The notes under the pieces were generated by a model. The model ran no database searches. It had not been told where the DNA came from and was given only the letters and a program-made list of their open reading frames with translations. A DNA stretch of 64,000 nt, taken from the NCBI RefSeq assembly GCF_002223055.1, contig NZ_NKFL01000006.1, positions 2,108,001 to 2,172,000 on the forward strand, read 5' to 3'. Numbering within the stretch: the stretch's first letter is position 1; every line of letters starts with the position of its first letter. Positions 52,031 through 59,328 of the stretch are shown piece by piece. This stretch comes from Burkholderia sp. HI2500 (GTDB taxonomy: Bacteria; Pseudomonadota; Gammaproteobacteria; Burkholderiales; Burkholderiaceae). The translations under genes and the position numbers were made by a program.

Positions 52031-53062
52031 TCAGGAACGGCTGCCGTCCCGTTGCGCCGCGCTGCGATACGCGCCCGGCGGCACGCCGTACCAGCGCTTG
52101 AACGCCTGCGAGAAACTCGACAGGTCGCTGAAGCCGAGCCGCTCCGCCACTTCCGCGAGCGACAGGCGCGCGTCGCCGAGCAGCGTCTCGGCCATCGCGC
52201 CGCGCGCCTGCGCGAGCAGTGCGCGGAACGTCGTGCCCTCCTCCTGCAGCCGGCGCTTGAGCGTGCGCGGGCTCGTGTTCATCAGCCGCGCCATGTCCTC
52301 GAGCGAGAACGGCGCGGGGCCGGGCGTCGCGCTCAGGTACTGGCGCACCATCTCCGACGTGCCCACGCGCGCACGCCGCGCTTCGAGCAGCTGGCCGCAC
52401 ATCTGCTCGCACATCGACACCGTCAGCGGATTCGCGTGCGGCAGCAGCCGGTCGAGAAACGCGCGGTCGAAAGCGAGGCTGTTCGCGCGCGCCGAGAACG
52501 CGGGCTCGATGCCGGCGATGCGTGGCACCGGCGTGGTCGGCGTGCGCGCCGCCTGCACCGTGAAGCGCGACAATGCGAATGTGTCGTCGCCGATTTCCTG
52601 CAGCAGCACGGCCGCGGCCGCCATGTCGCGCTCGACCAGGAACCGGCTCAGCGTGCCATCGAGTTCCGGCGCGCCGAAATTGAGCACGCACGAGCCGCCT
52701 TCCTCGCGGTACGTGATCACCGTGAACGCATAGGTGAGCGGCAGGAAGCGCAGCGCCAGCGCGAGCGCGTCGCGTGCGCTCGCGCTGGCGATCAGCCCGT
52801 AGCCCCACACCCCGTACGCGGAGAAGTGATAGCGCTGGCCGACCTCGAACCCGAGGCCCGGCGCGCGCCCGAGCGCGCGCAGCAGGTTGCCGGTCAGCCG
52901 CAGTTCCTGCGCGGCCGTCACCTCGACCTTTGGATCGTCGAGCTGCGCGTCCGCGAGGCCCGTGCCGGCCAGCAGCGTCGTGTGCGGCACGCCGCGTTCG
53001 TCGCCGAAATCGACCAGCAGCCGGGCGCTGGCCGGACTCCGGGTGAAATCCCAGAAGCTCAT
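52031..53062 (-). CDS. AraC-family regulator with Arabinose_bd-type sensor domain
   Basis: A 343-residue regulator of the OruR/ArgR/MmsR-like group. The N-terminal domain (LTGNLLRALGRAPGLGFEVG, then GQRYHFSAYGVWGYGLIASA) is the ligand-binding type found with fatty-acid and alkane catabolic genes. The C-terminal AraC domain has LARLMNTSPRTLKRRLQEEG-like (MARLMNTSPRTLKRRLQEEG) and LGFSDLSSFSQAFKRWYGVP. It is divergent from the GMC/Baeyer-Villiger operon and very likely its activator. Confidence 0.9.
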   Translation of the reverse strand: MSFWDFTRSPASARLLVDFGDERGVPHTTLLAGTGLADAQLDDPKVEVTAAQELRLTGNLLRALGRAPGLGFEVGQRYHFSAYGVWGYGLIASASARDALALALRFLPLTYAFTVITYREEGGSCVLNFGAPELDGTLSRFLVERDMAAAAVLLQEIGDDTFALSRFTVQAARTPTTPVPRIAGIEPAFSARANSLAFDRAFLDRLLPHANPLTVSMCEQMCGQLLEARRARVGTSEMVRQYLSATPGPAPFSLEDMARLMNTSPRTLKRRLQEEGTTFRALLAQARGAMAETLLGDARLSLAEVAERLGFSDLSSFSQAFKRWYGVPPGAYRSAAQRDGSRS

Positions 53063-53380
53063 GCGGAGAAACCCTCGAAGCGCCGATTTGGCCCAAATAC
53101 TAAAACAATTGTCCCGAAGCAGCATTGGTGTTTTCCCATGCGGCCAGCACCATCGGCGTCATCCAGTCGTCATCCGAACGACGCCATCGCCCTCCGGAGG
53201 AGACACCATGCGACCGAGTCGCCCGACCGATCCCGCAGCCCGCTTCGCATGCCGGCACGACGAATTTGCCGCATGCGCCAGCGATCCCGCCCCGCCGCTC
53301 GCGCCTCGCCTGCCGCACACCGGCCGCCCGTGCACGCTGCCGCGCCCCGCTTGATCCATCGACCCTCAGAGGACCAATCC
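53063..53380. other. Divergent promoter region of the araC-type gene and GMC/BVMO operon
   Basis: A 318-bp gap. On the regulator side it has a perfect palindrome (53086-53098) and an ACAATTGT palindrome (53105-53112) inside the sequence's most AT-rich part. The remaining 260 bp before the oxidoreductase gene contain no recognisable gene. Confidence 0.55.
53086..53098. promoter_or_regulatory. Perfect palindrome ATTTGG-c-CCAAAT, candidate operator
   Basis: Six-base arms around one base, 24 bp upstream of the AraC-type start codon and followed within 7 bp by ACAATTGT. The placement fits autoregulation and control of the divergent operon, but AraC proteins often use direct repeats, so another regulator is possible. 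Confidence 0.45.
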
Positions 53381-55096
53381 ATGAGCAAGACTTTCGACTA
53401 CATCGTCGTGGGCGGCGGTTCGGGCGGCAGCGTCGTCGCCGGGCGGCTGACCGACGACCCGGCCGTGACCGTCTGCGTGCTCGAGGCCGGCGGCCGCGGC
53501 GACGGCACGCTCGTCAACGTGCCGACCGGCGCGGTCGCGATGATGCCGACCCGCATCAACAACTGGGCCTTCGACACGGTGCCGCAGCCGGGCCTCGGCG
53601 GGCGCATCGGCTACCAGCCGCGCGGCAAGGTGCTGGGCGGTTCGTCGGCGATCAACGCGATGGTCTATATCCGCGGCCATCGCGTCGACTACGACGGCTG
53701 GGCCGCGCTCGGCAACGAAGGCTGGAGCTACGACGACGTGCTGCCGTACTTCCGCCTGAGCGAGCACAACGAGCGCTTCGACGATGCGTGGCACGGCCGC
53801 GACGGCCCGCTGTGGGTGAGCGACCTGCGCACCGGCAACCCGTTCCATGCGCGCTACCTGGAAGCCGCGCGGCAGGCCGGCCTGCCGCTCACCGACGATT
53901 TCAACGGCGCGCAGCAGGAAGGCATCGGCCTCTACCAGGTCACGCAGAAGCACGGCGAACGGTGGAGCGCCGCGCGCGCGTACCTGCTGCCGCACGTCGG
54001 CCGCCGCGACAACCTGACGGTCGAGACGCATGCGCAGGTGCTGCGCATCCTGTTCGACGGCACGCGTGCGACCGGCGTCGAGGTGCGGCAGCATGGCGAG
54101 GTCCGCACGCTGCGCGCGCGGCGTGAAGTCGTGCTCGCGGCCGGCGCGCTGCAAACGCCGCAGTTGCTGATGCTGTCGGGCGTCGGCCCGGGCCGCGAAC
54201 TCCAGCAACAGGGCATCGCCGTGCACGCCGACCTGCCCGGCGTCGGCCGCAACCTGCAGGATCATCCGGATTTCATCTTCGGCTACCGCACGCGCAGCGT
54301 CGACACGATGGGCGTGTCCGTGGGCGGCGGCCTGCGCATGCTGCGCGAGCTGGCGCGTTTTCGCCGCGAACGGCGCGGGATGCTGACGTCGAATTTCGCG
54401 GAAGGCGGCGGCTTCCTGAAGACGCGCGCCGAGCTCGACGCGCCGGACATCCAGCTGCACTTCGTCGTCGCGCTCGTCGACGATCATGCGCGCAAGCTGC
54501 ACGCCGGCCACGGGCTGTCGTGCCACGTGTGCCTGCTGCGGCCGCGCAGCCGCGGCTCGGTCACGCTGAACAGCGCCGATCCGCTCGCGGCGCCGCGCAT
54601 CGATCCCGCGTTCTTCGACGATCCGCGCGATCTCGACGACATGGTTGCGGGCTTCCGCCTCACACGACGGCTGATGGAAGCGCCGTCACTCGCCGGCTGG
54701 ACCACGCGCGACCTGTTCACCGCGAACGTCAACACCGACGATGAAATCCGCGACGTGCTGCGGCGGCGCACCGACACCGTGTATCACCCGGTCGGCACGT
54801 GCCGGATGGGGCACGACGCGCTCGCCGTCGTCGACCCGCAACTGCGCGTGCGCGGCCTGCAGGGGCTGCGCATCGTCGATGCGTCGGTGATGCCGACCCT
54901 CATCGGCGGCAATACCAACGCACCGACGATCATGGTCGCCGAAAAGGCCGTCGACCTGATCCGGGGCGTGTGCCGCACGTCCGCACAACCGCAACGCGAA
55001 ACCGTCAGGACAGCGACGGATCTCGACACGGTTCCCGCCGCGTGTGCCGCGCACGATGCCATCCACTCCGAGGAAACCCGCCATGTTGTCGCCTGA
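53381..55096 (+). CDS. GMC-family FAD oxidoreductase (choline/alcohol dehydrogenase-like)
   Basis: A 571-residue flavoprotein. FAD fold DYIVVGGGSGGSVVAGRLTD, GMC signature 1 RGKVLGGSSAINAMVYIRGH, signature 2 GALQTPQLLMLSGVGP, and the C-terminal catalytic region DTVYHPVGTCRMGHDALAVV, with its histidine, and GGNTNAPTIMVAEKAVDLI. Such enzymes oxidise alcohols to aldehydes or ketones. Its stop overlaps the next gene by 14 bp, so the ketone formed may be passed to the Baeyer-Villiger enzyme. AGAGGA precedes the start. About 35 C-terminal residues extend past the usual end. Confidence 0.9.
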   Translation: MSKTFDYIVVGGGSGGSVVAGRLTDDPAVTVCVLEAGGRGDGTLVNVPTGAVAMMPTRINNWAFDTVPQPGLGGRIGYQPRGKVLGGSSAINAMVYIRGHRVDYDGWAALGNEGWSYDDVLPYFRLSEHNERFDDAWHGRDGPLWVSDLRTGNPFHARYLEAARQAGLPLTDDFNGAQQEGIGLYQVTQKHGERWSAARAYLLPHVGRRDNLTVETHAQVLRILFDGTRATGVEVRQHGEVRTLRARREVVLAAGALQTPQLLMLSGVGPGRELQQQGIAVHADLPGVGRNLQDHPDFIFGYRTRSVDTMGVSVGGGLRMLRELARFRRERRGMLTSNFAEGGGFLKTRAELDAPDIQLHFVVALVDDHARKLHAGHGLSCHVCLLRPRSRGSVTLNSADPLAAPRIDPAFFDDPRDLDDMVAGFRLTRRLMEAPSLAGWTTRDLFTANVNTDDEIRDVLRRRTDTVYHPVGTCRMGHDALAVVDPQLRVRGLQGLRIVDASVMPTLIGGNTNAPTIMVAEKAVDLIRGVCRTSAQPQRETVRTATDLDTVPAACAAHDAIHSEETRHVVA

Positions 55097-57533
55097 TACC
55101 GCTCGCGCCGCCGACTCCGCCGCCCCGCTTGCGGCAATCATCATCGGCGCCGGCTTCGCCGGCATCGGCATGGCGATCGCACTGCAACGCGCCGGCATCC
55201 ACGATTTCGCGATCGTCGAACGCTCGCACGACGTCGGCGGCGTGTGGCGCGACAACCGCTACCCGGGCGCCGCCTGCGACGTGCCCTCGCACCTGTACTC
55301 GTTCTCGTTCGAGCCCAACCCGGCGTGGTCGCGCGTGTTCGCGCCGCAGCCCGAAATCCATGCGTACCTGCAGCATTGCGCGCGCAAGTACGGCCTCGCG
55401 CGCTACCTGCGCTTCGGCGCCGAGGTCGCGCACGCCCGCTACGACGAAGCCGCCGCGCTGTGGCGCGTCACGCTCGCCGACGGCACGACGCTCAGCGCCA
55501 CCGTGCTCGTCAGCGGCACTGGGCAGCTGAGCCGCCCGGCGATGCCCGACCTGCCCGGCATCGACACGTTTCGCGGCCGCGCGTTCCACTCCGCGCACTG
55601 GGATCACGACTATTCGCTCGCTGGCAAGCGCGTGGCGGTCGTGGGCACCGGCGCGTCGGCGATCCAGTTCGTCCCGGCGATCGCGGGCGACGTGAAGCAG
55701 CTGGTCGTATTCCAGCGTTCGCCTGCCTATGTGATGCCGCGCCCCGACCGCGCGTACCGCCCGTGGGAGAAAGCGCTGTTCCGCCGGTTGCCGTGGGCGA
55801 TGAAGCTGCATCGCGCATCGATCTACCTGCGCTACGAATCGCGCGCGATCGCGTTCACGCGTCTGCACAAGCTGATGAAGGTCGCGGTCGGCCGGCCGTT
55901 CCACCAACTGCTTGCACGCGACGTGCCGGACCCCGCGCTGCGTGCGCGGCTCACGCCCGACTACCCGATCGGCTGCAAGCGCATCCTGCTGTCGAGCGAC
56001 TATCTTGCCGCGATGAGCCGCGACAACGTCGAACTCGTCACGCAGCGGATCCGGCGCGTGACGGAGGACGGCATCGAGACCGTCGACGGCGTGCATCATC
56101 CGGTCGATGCGATCATCTACGGCACGGGGTTCGCGGCGACCGAGTTCCTGTCGCCGATGCGTATCACGGGCCGCGACGGGCTCGACCTGAACGACGCATG
56201 GCGGCGCGGCGCGCAGGCGTATCTCGGGCTCACGGTGCCCGGTTTTCCGAACTTCTTCATGCTGTACGGCCCGAACACCAACCTCGGCCACAACTCGATC
56301 GTCTATATGCTCGAAAGCCAGATCGCGCACGTGATGCGCTGCCTGCGCGCGATGCGGCGTGACGGTGCGCGCGAGATCGACGTCGATGCGCGCCGCTACC
56401 GGCGCTTCAACGTGCATGTGCAGCAGCGGCTCGAAGGCTCGGTGTGGAACAGCTGCAAGAGCTGGTACGTCGATGCGTCGGGACACAACAGCACGAACTG
56501 GCCGGGCTTCACGCTGACCTACCGGTGGATCACGCGCTTCACCGGGATGGGCGCTTACCGCTTCACGCATCCGTTGCCGGAGTCGGCCGCACCGGCGCGC
56601 GACGTGGTGGTCGCGCCGCCCGCCGGCCGGCTGGAGGCACTGACCGCCGCATCGCTGCGCGGCTTCCTGCGCGTCGCGTTCCGGCCGCTGATCGGGCCGC
56701 CGTTCGGCGCGCGCATGCAACGCCGCGTCGTCGCGCTGCTGTCGCCGCTGATGCCGGGCACAAGCGGCACGCTGCGCTACCGCACGTCCGCGCATCGCGT
56801 GCCGGTCGAAGTCGTGGCGCCGAAACGCGGCGACACGGGCGGCGCGATCCTCTATCTGCACGGCGGTGCATTCTGTCTCGGCGGGCCGCATACGCATCGC
56901 GGCGTGACGACGCGGCTCGCGAATGATGCGGGCCTGCCGGTGTGGGTGCCCGACTACCGGCTGGCGCCCGAGCATCCGAGCCCGGCCGCGCTCGACGATG
57001 CGCTGGCCGTCTACGACGCGATGCGTGCGCAGGGCCATGCGCCGCACCGGATCGTGATCGCCGGCGATTCGGCCGGCGGTGCGCTGGCCATCGCGCTGGC
57101 CATCGCGCTGCGCGAGCGCGGCGAGCCGGCTGCCGCCGCGCTGCTGCTGATTTCGCCCGTGACCGATCCCGCGCTCGGCGGCGCGACGCTGGCGTCGCGC
57201 CGGCATGACGACCCGATGATCCGTCGCGGCTGGCTCGAACAGGGGCTGCGCTGGTATCACGGCGCCGGTTCGGTGGCCGCCCGCGGCCCGCTCGACACCG
57301 ACCTGCGCGGCCTGCCGCCGATGCTCGTCCAGGCCGGCGACCAGGAGGTGCTGCTCTCGGATGCGCAGCGGCTGGCCCGTCATGCGCAGGCCTGCGGCGT
57401 GCCGTGCCGGCTGGAGGTTCATGCGGCGCGCTGGCATGTGTTTCATCTGCAGGCGTTTTACCTGCGGTCGGCGCGGGATGCGTTGCGGACGCTGGCGGGG
57501 TTTGCGGCGCAACGGGTGGCGACGACGACGTGA
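55083..57533 (+). CDS. Baeyer-Villiger monooxygenase fused to an HSL-type esterase
   Basis: An 816-residue two-domain protein. Residues 1-500 are a flavin monooxygenase with GAGFAG (22-27), GTGASA for NADPH (about 188-193) and the Baeyer-Villiger fingerprint F-x-G-x3-H-x3-W as FRGRAFHSAHWD (163-174). Residues 560-816 are a hormone-sensitive-lipase-type hydrolase with YLHGGAFCLGG (oxyanion hole), VIAGDSAGGALA (nucleophile serine), an aspartate region near AGDQEVLLSD and a C-terminal histidine near RWHVFHL. One chain could turn a ketone into an ester and hydrolyse it. The start overlaps the GMC gene by 14 bp. The fusion is in one continuous frame. Confidence 0.88.
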   Translation: MLSPDTARAADSAAPLAAIIIGAGFAGIGMAIALQRAGIHDFAIVERSHDVGGVWRDNRYPGAACDVPSHLYSFSFEPNPAWSRVFAPQPEIHAYLQHCARKYGLARYLRFGAEVAHARYDEAAALWRVTLADGTTLSATVLVSGTGQLSRPAMPDLPGIDTFRGRAFHSAHWDHDYSLAGKRVAVVGTGASAIQFVPAIAGDVKQLVVFQRSPAYVMPRPDRAYRPWEKALFRRLPWAMKLHRASIYLRYESRAIAFTRLHKLMKVAVGRPFHQLLARDVPDPALRARLTPDYPIGCKRILLSSDYLAAMSRDNVELVTQRIRRVTEDGIETVDGVHHPVDAIIYGTGFAATEFLSPMRITGRDGLDLNDAWRRGAQAYLGLTVPGFPNFFMLYGPNTNLGHNSIVYMLESQIAHVMRCLRAMRRDGAREIDVDARRYRRFNVHVQQRLEGSVWNSCKSWYVDASGHNSTNWPGFTLTYRWITRFTGMGAYRFTHPLPESAAPARDVVVAPPAGRLEALTAASLRGFLRVAFRPLIGPPFGARMQRRVVALLSPLMPGTSGTLRYRTSAHRVPVEVVAPKRGDTGGAILYLHGGAFCLGGPHTHRGVTTRLANDAGLPVWVPDYRLAPEHPSPAALDDALAVYDAMRAQGHAPHRIVIAGDSAGGALAIALAIALRERGEPAAAALLLISPVTDPALGGATLASRRHDDPMIRRGWLEQGLRWYHGAGSVAARGPLDTDLRGLPPMLVQAGDQEVLLSDAQRLARHAQACGVPCRLEVHAARWHVFHLQAFYLRSARDALRTLAGFAAQRVATTT

Positions 57534-57744
57534 CGATGAAACAGTCACGCGCCGCGATCGGGGCCGTGGTTCGCGGCTTCCCCGGTCGGGTGCGCGGTGC
57601 ATGCGCCGTCACCGAACCCGCTTGCCGCGAAGCGACGTCGTCTTGCAAAAACCGGCCGTTTATTTTTTTCCGTCGCATGCGGCCGTCATGATCTCCCGCA
57701 GGCCCCGGCGCGCCGCCGGGGTTCCCCACCCTCGCGGAGACATC

Positions 57745-58299
57745 ATGAAAAGAAGGCACACCCTCAACACGCTGGCCCTGCTCTGTTGCGTCGGCATCCA
57801 GTGCGCGACGTCGGCGTTCGCCGACGAGCCGAAGAAGGTCGCGTTCGTCGACACCGGCAACACCGGGCGCAGCGTGATGGCCGAAGCGATCGCCGGCCAG
57901 TTGATCGCGCAACGCCACGCGCACATCGCGGTGATTTCACGTGCGGTCGACGAAGATCCGTATGACGAAAAGCCCGAAGAAAACGGCGTGATCCTGATGA
58001 AGCGCCGCGGCATCGACACGTCCGCGCACCGTTCGGTGCAGTTGAACGCCAACGACATCAAGCATTCCGATGTAATCCTGACGATGACCGACAAACACAA
58101 GGAGAAGGTGCTCGCGCTCTATCCGTCGGCCGCCGGCAAGGTGTTCACGCTGGCCGAGTATGCGTCCGGGAAGCACGTCGACGTGCCCGATGCGTGGGGC
58201 AAGCCGATCGATTTCTACGAATCGGTCACCACGCAGCTCGACACGTACATCCCGGCGGCGCTCGACAAGATCGCGACTGCCGCGCCGGCGAAGCCGTAA
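57745..58299 (+). CDS. Exported low-molecular-weight phosphatase homologue without catalytic cysteine
   Basis: A 184-residue protein with a signal peptide (about residues 1-26, ending in SAFA) and an LMW-PTP fold. The phosphate loop, normally C-x-G-N-x-C-R-S, reads FVDTGNTGRSVMAEA: the nucleophile is Asp-36 and the second cysteine Gly-41, while Asn, Arg and Ser are kept. The later VDVPDAWGKP corresponds to the general-acid DP loop. It should not act as a cysteine phosphatase. An aspartate-based phosphatase, a binding protein or an arsenate-reductase-like relic are alternatives. The start has GCGGAGACATC upstream, and a hairpin follows the gene. Confidence 0.82.
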   Translation: MKRRHTLNTLALLCCVGIQCATSAFADEPKKVAFVDTGNTGRSVMAEAIAGQLIAQRHAHIAVISRAVDEDPYDEKPEENGVILMKRRGIDTSAHRSVQLNANDIKHSDVILTMTDKHKEKVLALYPSAAGKVFTLAEYASGKHVDVPDAWGKPIDFYESVTTQLDTYIPAALDKIATAAPAKP

Positions 58300-58309
58300 T
58301 GTCAGGAGG

Positions 58310-58349
58310 CCTGTCGGCTCGCCAGGCGCGACGCGCCGGCACCGACAGG
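58310..58349 (+). terminator. Hairpin terminator after the phosphatase-like gene
   Basis: CCTGTCGG (58310-58317) pairs perfectly with CCGACAGG (58342-58349), and GGCGCG-a-CGCGCC forms an inner stem. It begins 11 bases after the stop codon and is followed by a moderately T-rich stretch. Confidence 0.65.
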
Positions 58350-58634
58350 TGTGCTGTTCACGTTGTTCCCCCCGACACCCCACCCACCTCGCGTGCCCGT
58401 CACCGGGCCGTTGACTTTGGCCATCCGGCCGAATCGTCACCCTGCGCACCGGATGAAAGAATGATCTTCGTCCGGGAAGCCGGCTTCGCGGCCTGACATC
58501 CCGCACTTCGAAGGCATCGTATGCGCAGCAACGCGCATGCGGTGTCGTGTGTCGCCCCGACTCGGCAATGCGCGCACGCCCCGCGCGCACCACCCGGCAG
58601 CTCGCACGACCCCGCCATTTACCCTACTCCCTTT
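58350..58634. other. Gene-free gap before the toxin-antitoxin pair
   Basis: About 285 bp with no gene or repeat that I can support; the last 15 bases become AT-rich and run into the toxin promoter/operator. Confidence 0.4.
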
Positions 58635-58654
58635 TTGTAGCTTATAAGTTACAA
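58635..58654 (+). promoter_or_regulatory. Promoter/operator of the toxin-antitoxin operon overlapping the toxin start
   Basis: TTGTA-gc-TTATAA-gt-TACAA is an inverted repeat with a TTATAA core, a plausible -10 box only 8 bp before the toxin ATG at 58654. No Shine-Dalgarno sequence fits between them. The antitoxin probably binds here, and the toxin mRNA may be leaderless. Confidence 0.55.
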
Positions 58655-58986
58655 TGCTCTCCAAGTTCGAACTTCTTCGCTACCAGCGCGACGATGGCCG
58701 CGAGCCCTTCACCGAATGGTTGAACGCCGTGCGCGACAAGCTTGCGCAGGCACGGATTCGCGAACGCCTGCGCCGCGTGCAGACAGGCAACTTCGGCGAT
58801 TGCGAGCCCGTCGGCGAAGGCGTGATCGAACTGCGCGTCCACGTCGGCGCCGGCTATCGCGTGTATTTCGGGCGGTACGGCGGCGCACTGGTGCTGTTGC
58901 TTTCAGGTGGCGACAAAAGCAGTCAACCCGACGACATCAGGCGCGCAAAGGAACACTGGTCGAACTGGAAACGGAGGCAAACATGA
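58654..58986 (+). CDS. RelE/ParE-superfamily toxin (HigB/Gp49-like)
   Basis: A 110-residue toxin of the type II addiction-module killer family: EPFTEWLNAVRDKLAQARIR, RRVQTGNFGDCEPVGEGVIE, GAGYRVYFGRYGGALVLLL and a C-terminal SNWKRR. The conserved arginine/tyrosine strands match RNA-cleaving ribosome-dependent toxins. The gene precedes its antitoxin, as in higBA, and the stop overlaps the antitoxin start by 4 bp. Confidence 0.88.
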   Translation: MLSKFELLRYQRDDGREPFTEWLNAVRDKLAQARIRERLRRVQTGNFGDCEPVGEGVIELRVHVGAGYRVYFGRYGGALVLLLSGGDKSSQPDDIRRAKEHWSNWKRRQT

Positions 58987-59312
58987 CCAAGCTCAAAGGT
59001 GCGGTATCGCACCATGACGCGGAAGTCGCCGAACTCGGCGCCGACCGCGAACTCGCGGTGGCCTATCTGCGCGTCGCGATGGAGTCGCTCGACGATCCCG
59101 ACAACCGCGCGGCCGGCCTGCTCGCGCTGCGTACGGTCGCGGAAGCGTACGGCGGGCTCGGCGCCGTCGCGGCCGAAGCCGGCATCAGCCGCGAATCGCT
59201 GTATCGCACGCTGTCCCCAAACGGCAACCCGACACTGAAAACCCTGCTCGCGGTGCTCAAGACCGTCGGCCTGCGCCTGTCCGTCGTCCCTGCACAGCCG
59301 GTGCACGCATAA
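58983..59312 (+). CDS. HigA-like addiction-module antidote protein
   Basis: A 109-residue antitoxin. A helical N-terminal half (HHDAEVAELGADRELAVAYL) is followed by an XRE-like helix-turn-helix (LGAVAAEAGISRESLYRTLS) and NPTLKTLLAVLKTVGLRLSV, typical of probable addiction-module antidotes. It neutralises the toxin and should repress the operon through the inverted repeat at 58635-58654. ATGA overlap with the toxin gene. Confidence 0.9.
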   Translation: MTKLKGAVSHHDAEVAELGADRELAVAYLRVAMESLDDPDNRAAGLLALRTVAEAYGGLGAVAAEAGISRESLYRTLSPNGNPTLKTLLAVLKTVGLRLSVVPAQPVHA

Positions 59313-59328
59313 GCGGCACACCGCCCGC

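Noticed and set aside
55005..57602. 865-codon open frame on the minus strand
   Set aside because: Antisense of the Baeyer-Villiger/esterase fusion, which has complete motifs on the other strand.
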